A stretch of DNA of 12,374 nucleotides from Candidatus Helarchaeota archaeon (lineage in GTDB: Archaea > Asgardarchaeota > Lokiarchaeia > Helarchaeales > JABXJV01), in contig JABXJV010000437.1 of NCBI GenBank assembly GCA_013375355.1, forward strand, positions 1 through 12,374, read 5' to 3'. The notes under the pieces were generated by a model. It did not search any database, was not told where the DNA came from, and saw only the letters and a program-made list of their open reading frames with translations. Made by a program: the position numbers and the translations under genes. This document shows, in pieces, positions 1 to 5,870 of this stretch (position 1 is its first letter; every line of letters begins with the position of its first letter).

Positions 1-842
1 CGTATTTCCCGATCGAACTGAACTCTCTCTGTGCTATAACGTAATGCTGTTTCAAATGCTGCTTTCGCAACCCCAACTCCTTGTCCCGCAATAGCGACAC
101 GTTCAGAATTAAGTTCATCCATTAGAACTTTAAATCCATAATTTTCTTCTGCTATCCTATTTTCAGCTGGAACCGTAACATTTTCAAAACGAAGATGCGA
201 AATCCTAGTTCCATTTAATCCCATCAATTCATAATCTTTTTCAACAGTGAATCCTTTCATTCCCTTTTCTACAATAAAAGCTGTCATTCCAGTTTTTGGA
301 CGTGTTATAGGTAATGGTGTCGTAATAGCGAATAAACAAATATAATCTGCTTGACTTCCATTTGTAATGAATCTTTTTTCACCATTAATAATGTAATAAT
401 CTCCTTCTCTGTGCGCTCTAGTTTTCATGCCAGCAGCATCTGAGCCTACATCAGGTTCTGTAATTCCTATAGCCCCGATTTTCTCGCCTTTTATTAAAGG
501 AACCAGAAATTTTTCTTTTTGTTCATGTGTTCCAAATCGATGTAAAGGCATACCACAAAGATGAATAGAAGCTAATCGAGATAGGTCCAGGGCAAAATTT
601 ACTGCACTAAGTTCCTCGGCAATGATAGTATCCCCGATGACCCCAAATTCGGAACCTCCATATTCTTTCGGATGTAATACCCGAAGAAAACCACGTTTTC
701 CTAATTCGTGGATAATATTTCTAATTGTATCATAAGACTTTGATTTCTCAATTTCGCCTACTTTAGGAGCAACATATTCTTCTGCAAATTGTTTTATTTC
801 TCCTTTGAGTTCCAGCTCTTCCTTTGAAAGAAATACACTCAA
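1..842 (-). CDS. Acyl-CoA dehydrogenase, C-terminus cut by window edge
   Basis: FAD-dependent enzyme that introduces a trans-2,3 double bond into acyl-CoA thioesters, normally cytosolic and coupled to electron-transfer flavoprotein. About 280 residues are visible of a family that usually has 380-400. The N-terminal helical domain runs to about residue 120. The middle beta domain carries the signature-like stretch GITEPDVGSDAAG (residues 126-138) and FITNG near residue 160, both typical of flavin and substrate contacts. The last residues (YSTERVQFDREI) begin the C-terminal helical domain. The catalytic glutamate expected near residue 370 lies outside the window. The start chosen is TTG at 842, because a GAGG Shine-Dalgarno lies 8 nt upstream and no ATG occurs near the conserved N-terminus. 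Substrate chain length cannot be read from this fragment. The family is certain; the physiological role (fatty-acid, amino-acid or syntrophic acid oxidation) is not. Confidence 0.93.
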   Translation of the reverse strand, partial: MSVFLSKEELELKGEIKQFAEEYVAPKVGEIEKSKSYDTIRNIIHELGKRGFLRVLHPKEYGGSEFGVIGDTIIAEELSAVNFALDLSRLASIHLCGMPLHRFGTHEQKEKFLVPLIKGEKIGAIGITEPDVGSDAAGMKTRAHREGDYYIINGEKRFITNGSQADYICLFAITTPLPITRPKTGMTAFIVEKGMKGFTVEKDYELMGLNGTRISHLRFENVTVPAENRIAEENYGFKVLMDELNSERVAIAGQGVGVAKAAFETALRYSTERVQFDREI

Positions 843-922
843 GTTTATATCCTCAATTTAAAATTATAAAAAGAATAGTCTATTCTAATTCAAAATTAGT
901 GAGGTTATAATCGTTTTTATTT

Positions 923-1147
923 TTATAGGTCTCGATATTTCTTTTTGCGTTTTTCGCTTTTACTTTGTTTTAATAATTCAGAATAACGCACATCGAATCG
1001 TATAAAATAAGTTCGACCACAAACTTTGCATGTAGCCTCTTTTACTTTATTATCAAGATAAATTGCAGCCCCACAAATGCAATGAATATCAAGAGAATAC
1101 TTGAATTCATTAAAAAACACCCTAGACTCATCTATAATCCGTGTCAT
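923..1147 (-). CDS. Small zinc-ribbon protein, function unknown
   Basis: A 74-residue protein with a CxC pair (C23, C25), a 14-residue spacer and a CxxC pair (C40, C43). This is the geometry of a single zinc ribbon or rubredoxin-like knuckle. The ribbon is followed by a very basic tail (KSEKRKKKYRDL), which suggests contact with nucleic acid or the ribosome, although this is inference. The start is set at ATG 1147, which has an imperfect Shine-Dalgarno-like GAAGTG six nt upstream. A TTG at 1165 would add six residues but has no ribosome site. It lies 80 nt upstream of the acyl-CoA dehydrogenase on the same strand and may be co-transcribed with it. I recognise no named family. Confidence 0.6.
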   Translation of the reverse strand: MTRIIDESRVFFNEFKYSLDIHCICGAAIYLDNKVKEATCKVCGRTYFIRFDVRYSELLKQSKSEKRKKKYRDL

Positions 1148-1165
1148 ACTCTTCACTTCTTTCAA

Positions 1166-1499
1166 AAATTAAAATCCAAATATAGAATTTTTCAAATCAA
1201 AATAATAATATAAATTCTTTTAATTATTTAAGATAACCATCGATAAAATAACAAATCAAAAACTTAAAGAAATGGGATATTAAAAGAAATCAATAATTGA
1301 TTTTTTAAAATTTAAAGAAAATTAACCTTCCTTAATGATTAAATCTACTCCATCATAAAAATATCCCTCAATTTAATTTTTTTAATTTGATAGACATTTA
1401 AAATTTCTACTTTATGATTTATTTTCTTCTTAAATTTTAACATTTTCTTGCATAGAACACATCCAAAAAATCTGATTTTCTAAAAGAAATAGAGGTAAT
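1166..1499. other. AT-rich intergenic region without a recognisable gene
   Basis: About 330 nt of almost pure A/T sequence between the zinc-ribbon gene (leftward) and the small plus-strand reading frame. It probably holds divergent promoters. Several TATA-like runs can be seen, for example around 1425-1440, but AT content this high makes any single choice weak. I see no tRNA, repeat array or convincing reading frame in it. Confidence 0.5.
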
Positions 1500-1688
1500 G
1501 TGAAACCTACTGAACCAATTAGGGTTACTATTGACGCATTGAGGTGCTCAAAATTGTTTGCCACAGGAGTTGGGGATAAGAAAAGTTCCAAAGGTAAAAT
1601 TTCACGAGAAATGAAAACTTTATTATTGAATCTAAAAAATTTTGGGTTGTTTTTAAAGAATTTAGCTGATTTTTTGGAATCAATTTAA
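1500..1688 (+). CDS. Possible small protein of 62 residues
   Basis: A GTG-started reading frame preceded by AGAGGT, with only 3 nt between the ribosome site and the start, which is tight. The first half looks like a beta segment (EPIRVTIDAL) followed by a basic linker. The second half is a predicted amphipathic helix (KTLLLNLKNFGLFLKNLADF). Base composition is clearly less AT-rich here than in the flanking gaps, which argues for coding. A 71-codon frame on the opposite strand (1528-1743) overlaps most of it, has no ribosome site and looks less likely. No family is recognised. It lies about 195 nt upstream of TBP on the same strand. Confidence 0.4.
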   Translation: MKPTEPIRVTIDALRCSKLFATGVGDKKSSKGKISREMKTLLLNLKNFGLFLKNLADFLESI

Positions 1689-1883
1689 CCCAAAGTTTCA
1701 CTTTTTTTATTTCTTCATCATTTGTCGGGTTTTCAGAAGCCATATTTTAATGTATTTAAAGTCTATGAAAACAGTTAAGCTGTCATTTTTAATATGTTAA
1801 ATGAAAGTAATTTTTTTTAATTTGAAACTTTTATCAAAAAATCAAATTTTAAAGATATTTCAAAATGAGGACAATTTAGGAAA

Positions 1884-2453
1884 ATGTTTTGTTTGTCTGA
1901 AGTCAATTATGAGATTGTAAATATTGTCGCTTCTGTTAAATTTGAAGTTGAGGAACCGATTGACCTTAAAAATATGGCTAAAAAGAATAAAGATACCACA
2001 TACAACCCTCATACTTTTCCGGGATTGATTTATAGATTACAAATTCCCAAAAGTACTGTACTTATTTTTTCAAATGGAAGGCTTGTATTAACAGGACTGA
2101 GAAAAACAAAAGATGTTTATTCTCTTACTAAAAAAGTTTTAAAGGTAATTCGCAAATATGGAACAAAAATAATTAGTGAACCCGAAGTAAAAGTTCAAAA
2201 CATTGTTGCGAGTGGAGATTTACATCAAAATTTAAACTTAGATTTAATGTCAATGAGTTTAACAATCACATTATACGAACCTGAAGTTTTCCCTGGTCTT
2301 ATTTACAGATTGCAAAACCCAAAGGTCGTGTTCTTAATTTTTGCAAACGGTAAGATAGTTTGCGTAGGAGCGAAATTGGAGACCGACTTAAAAAGTGCGG
2401 TTGCTCAATTGTTAGAAGAAATAAAAGGTCTGGGTTTTAATAGCAAATATTAG
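1884..2453 (+). CDS. tbp: TATA-binding protein (TBP)
   Basis: General transcription factor that binds and bends the TATA box and recruits TFB and RNA polymerase. The 189 residues hold the two imperfect direct repeats that form the saddle: repeat 1 about residues 9-95, repeat 2 about 100-185. Each repeat begins with NIVAS (13-17 and 106-110). Each also contains FPGLIYRLQ-PK followed by a LIF-NG strand. The four phenylalanines that intercalate into DNA in characterised TBPs are all present at F45, F62, F136 and F153. Length is normal for archaea, but the acidic C-terminal tail common in archaeal TBPs is missing; the protein ends GLGFNSKY. Repeat 1 is more diverged than repeat 2, with VLTGLRKTKD where VCTGAKSEED is usual. 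The ATG at 1884 sits only a few bases after AGGA, so the ribosome site is weak. The next gene follows after 61 nt. Confidence 0.97.
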   Translation: MFCLSEVNYEIVNIVASVKFEVEEPIDLKNMAKKNKDTTYNPHTFPGLIYRLQIPKSTVLIFSNGRLVLTGLRKTKDVYSLTKKVLKVIRKYGTKIISEPEVKVQNIVASGDLHQNLNLDLMSMSLTITLYEPEVFPGLIYRLQNPKVVFLIFANGKIVCVGAKLETDLKSAVAQLLEEIKGLGFNSKY

Positions 2454-2514
2454 TTTTGAAATCTTGTGTTTAGTTTCAATTTAAACTTTTTTACAATCAA
2501 TTTAAGGGATTTAA

Positions 2515-2928
2515 TTGGGAAGAAAAAAGCAAAAAAGCAATTCCCTATATATCAAGTGTAGAAAAGCTGGAAAATCGGTAAAGGAAGCATATAGAATTGT
2601 AAAAGCGATGTTCCCTGATTTTACTATGGAAAAGTCGGATTTAGAAAAAGAAAAATGGGAGTTTGCAAGCGAGTTATTTAAAAATCTTATGAAAAATACC
2701 GCTGCTTTAGCTAACGAAATTATTCCTGAACGAAATCTTATAGAACTTGATAAATCAAAAATAATCAAATTATTAGATCTAGATATGACCAAACTAATAA
2801 TTAGTTTCGAAATTAAATTAACTCTACAAGGAAATTACAAAGATGACATCGCTCCCTCTTCTGAAATAATTAAAGTACCTATTGATTTAAATAATTTAGA
2901 GAAATTAAAAACATTGGGTCTTTATTAA
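2515..2928 (+). CDS. Hypothetical protein downstream of TBP
   Basis: A 137-residue soluble protein that I do not recognise. It starts at TTG 2515, with AGGGAT a few bases upstream; no in-frame ATG lies near the N-terminus. The first 20 residues are strongly basic (GRKKQKSNSLYIKCRKAGKS), followed by a charged helical middle (about 20-70). The C-terminal half alternates hydrophobic residues like beta strands (TKLIISFEIKLTLQG, SEIIKVPIDL). There are no membrane segments and only one cysteine. It is 61 nt downstream of TBP on the same strand and may share its transcript. The basic N-terminus could bind nucleic acid, but no function should be assigned. Confidence 0.7.
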   Translation: MGRKKQKSNSLYIKCRKAGKSVKEAYRIVKAMFPDFTMEKSDLEKEKWEFASELFKNLMKNTAALANEIIPERNLIELDKSKIIKLLDLDMTKLIISFEIKLTLQGNYKDDIAPSSEIIKVPIDLNNLEKLKTLGLY

Positions 2929-2955
2929 TTAAGAAGATGAAATAATAACTTATAT

Positions 2956-3180
2956 CTATTTTGAGGTTAAGATTATGGCAGAATTTGAGATTGGATTAGA
3001 ACCTGCTTTGACCCCACCAACAATTGCAAGAACTCCTCTAGTAATGATTAATAGTATTAAAAAGATTTGGACTTTTGGATGAGCATTAATACTTATAAAA
3101 TAACTTAAAATAATAGAACCTATCCCATCTATTATACCTATAACCTTTCCGGCAGTATTTGGCGTTTAATACACCCCCAT
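2956..3180 (-). pseudogene. Small membrane-protein gene broken by an in-frame stop at codon 5
   Basis: Reading the minus strand from ATG 3180 gives MGVY, a TAA stop (3168-3166), then 69 uninterrupted codons in the same frame, ending at TAG 2958-2956. The post-stop product looks like real protein: TPNTAGKVIGIIDG, a first hydrophobic segment (IGSIILSYFI), a polar turn with HPK, a second hydrophobic segment (IFLILLIITRGVLAIVGGV), and a short polar tail. No ATG, GTG or TTG lies between the stop and the first membrane segment. The opening and the VGGV motif resemble small two-helix membrane proteins common in archaea, but I cannot name a family. A nonsense mutation or a sequencing error is the simplest reading. 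A 35-codon plus-strand frame (2975-3082) overlaps it and is taken as its shadow. Confidence 0.55.
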
Positions 3181-3308
3181 CCCTAATATTCTGATTTATT
3201 TTTTAATTATTTCAATTTTCTAATTAATAAATTTATAACTTTCAAACTCCTTAAGCCAATTAAATGGATCATAATATTCTTATCTTAATGTATAGAACTA
3301 CCTATAAG

Positions 3309-4130
3309 CTAATCTAAACTATTCTCACATAAAAATAATTTGTTATAATAACAATTTTTGCATTTTTTCAGACTTTTATGATTTCTTTCGATATAATGAG
3401 GGTCCTTGCACTCATTAATCATTTCTAGGAATTTATTCAGCGAATTCATGAGATTTTCAAAATTGAAAGGTATAAAGAAAATTTGATTGCTATATTTTTT
3501 GAAAAAATCCGAAGGATTTACCATTAATTCTTCCATAAAGTCTCTTTTATTAGTTGTATAACCCAAAATTGGATTCCCAATATTATAATTTATTAGCTGT
3601 TTGAGAAGATATTGGTATTTTTCTAAAAATTCAAAACCAATTTTTATCTGGTATTTTTTTCTTTCTCGATATAAGAATCGAAACAATAAAAGATTATAGA
3701 TGACAACAAGGTTTTTATCACTCTTATAAGCATATTTAGGAACCTTTTTCACTCTTTTTATGTTTAAAATATGAATGGTCTTGGATATATCATTAAATAA
3801 TATGAAATCTACAGATCCCATCAAATAGAAATCATTATCGACAAAAAGTGTTGTTTTCTGTTCAAAATTATTTGCAATAATTATAAATTCATCTTTTATT
3901 ATCGGTTCATTAATTTCAAATAATTTCGAGATATTATGATAATTGTTTTCTTTAAATTGACTAATATTTTGCCTTCTTGGAATCGGTCTTCCCCAAAATT
4001 TTGCTGTACAATGACAAAAATGCCATTCTTTTAAAAAACTAATTGGTATGTGTCTTATATTCAATCTACTTACCATTAAGTAGGTAAGTCTATGCTTTTT
4101 AAACCCATCAATAAATTGACTTATTGCCAA
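3309..4130 (-). CDS. Cas4/RecB-like PD-(D/E)XK Fe-S nuclease homologue, altered active site
   Basis: A 273-residue protein with the layout of Cas4/Dna2-type nucleases. An early cysteine region (FCHC, C39 and C41) and a C-terminal C-x2-C-x7-C (C257, C260, C268) match the four-cysteine Fe-S clamp. Between them lie G105-x-x-D108 and ILNIK (121-125), then a helix around NLVVIYNLLL (140-149) where the motif IV helix is expected. In active members the (D/E)xK motif has an acid two residues before the lysine; here it is N123. The enzyme may therefore be inactive, or may use another acid. The TTG start at 4130 overlaps the last codons of the upstream FmdE gene by 10 nt and has AAAGGA upstream, which suggests translational coupling. 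An internal ATG at codon 19 is the alternative. No cas genes or repeats are nearby, so a CRISPR role is not supported. Family assignment is by motif only. Confidence 0.65.
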   Translation of the reverse strand: MAISQFIDGFKKHRLTYLMVSRLNIRHIPISFLKEWHFCHCTAKFWGRPIPRRQNISQFKENNYHNISKLFEINEPIIKDEFIIIANNFEQKTTLFVDNDFYLMGSVDFILFNDISKTIHILNIKRVKKVPKYAYKSDKNLVVIYNLLLFRFLYRERKKYQIKIGFEFLEKYQYLLKQLINYNIGNPILGYTTNKRDFMEELMVNPSDFFKKYSNQIFFIPFNFENLMNSLNKFLEMINECKDPHYIERNHKSLKKCKNCYYNKLFLCENSLD

Positions 4131-4717
4131 TATTTTCCTTTAGCACAAGAAATACAAAGATTTTTTCCATCTTTTTTAATAATTTTAGTTGCCATTACTC
4201 CCTCTTGACAATTTTCACAAATTATAGTATTGAAAATTTGAGCTTCAGGAGGAACTTTCATTATAATCTGTTCAATTTTAAGGTATTCATTTTGAGGTTT
4301 TTCTAAAATTTCAAACATAATCTTTTTTAAAAACTCTTTCCGTTCTTCGGTACTCATTTCTTTCATCTGTTCACGTAAATCTCCTAATGTATTCCTTATT
4401 TGTGAAAAATCAAAACTTAATCGAATTCCTTTTCCTGTATTTCTGTCGAATATTGTTGCGGCAGTTTTTCCATAATCTTTCAAAATCAAATTGCCTTTTC
4501 CTAGAGAAGTGCCCAAAACAATTTGAAGTGCGTCCACCATACAAGATTGTCCTTCAGAAATCGTCACCACTTCTTCATCAATTGATCGTGAGGCTGCCAA
4601 TTCTTTTAATGCAATAATCCCGATAATCATTCCGGAAAGTAGTCCTGGACAACTATGCCCGTGAAATTCAACAGCTTTATCATATAATCCAGCAATATCT
4701 AAATCCAAATTCAGCAT
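4121..4717 (-). CDS. FmdE-family protein with C-terminal zinc finger
   Basis: A 198-residue protein of the FmdE family, named after a gene found with tungsten/molybdenum formylmethanofuran dehydrogenase, although family members occur widely without methanogenesis. The N-terminal core has HGHSCPG (H19, H21, C23), GQSCMVDALQ (C59, D62) and LGKGNLILKDYGK (72-84). These are the conserved metal-site and glycine motifs of the family. A helical linker (about 110-150) leads to a zinc finger with C167-x2-C170 and C188-x2-C191 around KKDGKNLC. The ATG at 4717 has only a weak AAGAG before it. Its stop overlaps the start of the nuclease-like gene, so the two are almost certainly expressed together; the reason for that pairing is unknown. 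Biochemical function of FmdE proteins is unsettled; metal-cofactor handling is the usual guess. Confidence 0.88.
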   Translation of the reverse strand: MLNLDLDIAGLYDKAVEFHGHSCPGLLSGMIIGIIALKELAASRSIDEEVVTISEGQSCMVDALQIVLGTSLGKGNLILKDYGKTAATIFDRNTGKGIRLSFDFSQIRNTLGDLREQMKEMSTEERKEFLKKIMFEILEKPQNEYLKIEQIIMKVPPEAQIFNTIICENCQEGVMATKIIKKDGKNLCISCAKGKYWQ

Positions 4718-4849
4718 CTCTTAATAATTAGGATTAAATAGAATAATATCCTAGAAAAAAACTATTATTTATTATTAAAATATCCTATAATAAAATTGGG
4801 TTAAATAATTTCTTTTGTTGGATTAGATTCTTGCTAAATCAGCTAATAG

Positions 4850-4858
4850 TTTAAATAT
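4850..4858 (+). promoter_or_regulatory. Putative TATA box of the retropepsin-like gene
   Basis: TTTAAATAT lies about 25-30 nt before the GAGGGT ribosome site of the gene starting at 4892, roughly the distance expected for an archaeal start site with a very short leader. A second AT run at about 4868-4876 is closer, so the assignment is tentative. Confidence 0.35.
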
Positions 4859-4891
4859 TTCAAAATTGAATATAATAACGAGGGTAACTTT

Positions 4892-5293
4892 TTGGTTATT
4901 AAAGAAGATGTAATAGTTAAAATTCAATCATGGAAAAAAGAAGAAGCAAAGTCCAAGAAAATTAAAGCGCTCATTGATTCAGGTGCTGGAGGTATTTATA
5001 TTGATAAAGAATTAATTGATGTTAAAGATCCAATTTATGGTGGAGAATGTTCCGGGGAGGGTATGGGCGGTGCTAAAATAAAGGGAAAATTCATTTCAAT
5101 ACAGATTGAAATTCCGAATAAATGCCATCCATTTCCTTTCTATGCTTGTGCAATCGATTTTAAACTAATTCCTGAGGATTTAAAAAGAAAAAGTATCCAA
5201 ATTATTTTAGGTAACGCATGGTTAGACGTTACAGGAGCTGAAACAAAAGGTCATAAATTAATAAAATGCTCTGGTGTGAGCGTGTTAATTTAA
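4892..5293 (+). CDS. Retropepsin-like aspartic protease homologue
   Basis: A 133-residue single-domain protein. ALIDSGAGGIYID (residues 26-38) carries the D-S-G-A active-site motif (D29), preceded by a strand (IVKIQSW) and followed by a beta-rich middle. The second landmark, IQIILGNAWLD (102-112), matches the ILG-x-x-WL segment that closes the monomer in retroviral-type and bacterial or archaeal 'Asp_protease' folds. Such monomers act as homodimers, with one catalytic aspartate from each chain. There is no signal peptide or membrane segment, so a cytosolic role is expected. The start is TTG at 4892, with GAGGGT seven nt upstream. It diverges from the FmdE gene and stands alone. Retropepsin folds also occur in Ddi1, a ubiquitin-proteasome shuttle, but this protein lacks the extra Ddi1 domains. 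Fold call is good; protease activity is inferred. Confidence 0.75.
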   Translation: MVIKEDVIVKIQSWKKEEAKSKKIKALIDSGAGGIYIDKELIDVKDPIYGGECSGEGMGGAKIKGKFISIQIEIPNKCHPFPFYACAIDFKLIPEDLKRKSIQIILGNAWLDVTGAETKGHKLIKCSGVSVLI

Positions 5294-5342
5294 TTATTTA
5301 CATTACTTTTTAGTATACTATGTAATCTTCAATCTGTAATAG

Positions 5343-5362
5343 AAAAAAATAGAAGAAAAAAA
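5343..5362 (-). terminator. T-rich terminator after the ferredoxin pair
   Basis: Two A7 runs on the plus strand (5343-5349 and 5356-5362) read as U-rich tracts just downstream of the ferredoxin stop codon. Archaeal RNA polymerase terminates at such tracts without needing a hairpin. Confidence 0.55.
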
Positions 5363-5367
5363 GAGAA

Positions 5368-5559
5368 TTAATTAGTTTCTACTTCAATAGCATTTTCTGG
5401 ACATTGATCTTGGCAAGCTAGGCATTCAATGCTTTCATCTTCTGCAACGACTTTAGTCTTACCTGCTGCGTTATCTAACTGGTATACCCCACTCGGGCAA
5501 AGATCCACGTATGTTCCACAACCAGTACATTTATCTATGTCTACTTTAATTTTTGGCAT
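5368..5559 (-). CDS. Degenerate 2[4Fe-4S]-type ferredoxin, one ligand lost per cluster
   Basis: A 63-residue paralogue of the ferredoxin encoded 56 nt upstream; both begin MPKI-VD-DKCTGCGT. Complete ferredoxins have two C-x2-C-x2-C-x3-C-P motifs. Here motif 1 is C11, C14, Y17, C21 and motif 2 is S43, C46, C49, C53. Position 17 has TAC and position 43 has AGC, each one base from the TGC cysteine codon. In this fold each cluster takes three cysteines from one motif and the fourth from the other, so each cluster is left with three cysteine ligands. It could carry 3Fe-4S clusters, use the serine as a ligand, or have become structural. The frame is intact and the rest is well conserved, so it is not obviously a pseudogene. 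AGGT lies 8 nt before the ATG. Confidence 0.9.
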   Translation of the reverse strand: MPKIKVDIDKCTGCGTYVDLCPSGVYQLDNAAGKTKVVAEDESIECLACQDQCPENAIEVETN

Positions 5560-5615
5560 ATCTCTTTACCTACTTCCATCTTTCTATTAAGAATTACCAG
5601 AGGAAAAAATTCTTT

Positions 5616-5807
5616 TTAATCCCCTTGTACTTCAATAGCAGTTTCTGGGCATTGATCAACGCAAGCAAGACACTCTATACATTCATCCTCATTAACTCTG
5701 CTTGTCTTTCCTGTGGCATCATTTAATTCAAATACTCCACTTGGACAGACATCGACGCAGGTTCCGCATCCTGTGCATTTATCATCATCAACAATAATTT
5801 TTGGCAT
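5616..5807 (-). CDS. 2[4Fe-4S] ferredoxin
   Basis: A 63-residue low-potential electron carrier with both canonical motifs complete: C11, C14, C17, C21-P and C43, C46, C49, C53-P. The two-fold pseudo-symmetric clostridial-type ferredoxin fold covers the whole protein, with an acidic surface. Likely partners are oxidoreductases such as pyruvate or 2-oxoacid ferredoxin oxidoreductases encoded elsewhere. It is first of two tandem ferredoxins and lies 63 nt downstream of cysS on the same strand. A TATA-like CTATAAAA at 5848-5841 suggests its own promoter. AAGGA is 11 nt before the ATG, a long spacing. Confidence 0.95.
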   Translation of the reverse strand: MPKIIVDDDKCTGCGTCVDVCPSGVFELNDATGKTSRVNEDECIECLACVDQCPETAIEVQGD

Positions 5808-5840
5808 TTTTCATCATTTCCTTCAATTTGTTCTTTGAAA

Positions 5841-5848
5841 TTTTATAG
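5841..5848 (-). promoter_or_regulatory. Putative TATA box of the ferredoxin pair
   Basis: CTATAAAA on the minus strand lies between the cysS stop codon and the first ferredoxin. A start site about 25 nt downstream would leave a leader of some 10-15 nt. Read-through from cysS is also possible because the gap has no strong T-run. Confidence 0.45.
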
Positions 5849-5870
5849 AAAAATTATATTTTATCTGTTA

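Noticed and set aside
1528..1743. 71-codon minus-strand frame
   Set aside because: It has no ribosome site, its C-terminal half looks random, and it overlaps the better supported plus-strand frame. The choice between the two is not firm.
2511..2792. 93-codon minus-strand frame
   Set aside because: It lies antisense to the 137-residue gene, which has a ribosome site and fits the direction of TBP; the antisense product is rich in F, S and L as expected from reversed AT-rich coding DNA.
2975..3082. 35-codon plus-strand frame with GAGGT ribosome-like site
   Set aside because: It overlaps the minus-strand membrane-protein remnant, which has clear protein character in the other frame; the plus product has no recognisable features.
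3309..4130. CRISPR-Cas locus suggested by the Cas4-like protein
   Set aside because: No repeat-spacer array and no cas1, cas2 or effector genes occur in the window, and the gene pairs with an FmdE gene instead.
4121..4717. Evidence for methanogenesis from the FmdE homologue
   Set aside because: No formylmethanofuran dehydrogenase catalytic subunits are present, and FmdE-family proteins are common in non-methanogens.
4892..5293. Retroelement origin of the retropepsin-like gene
   Set aside because: No reverse transcriptase, integrase, terminal repeats or target duplications are visible; the gene looks like a normal cellular single-domain gene.
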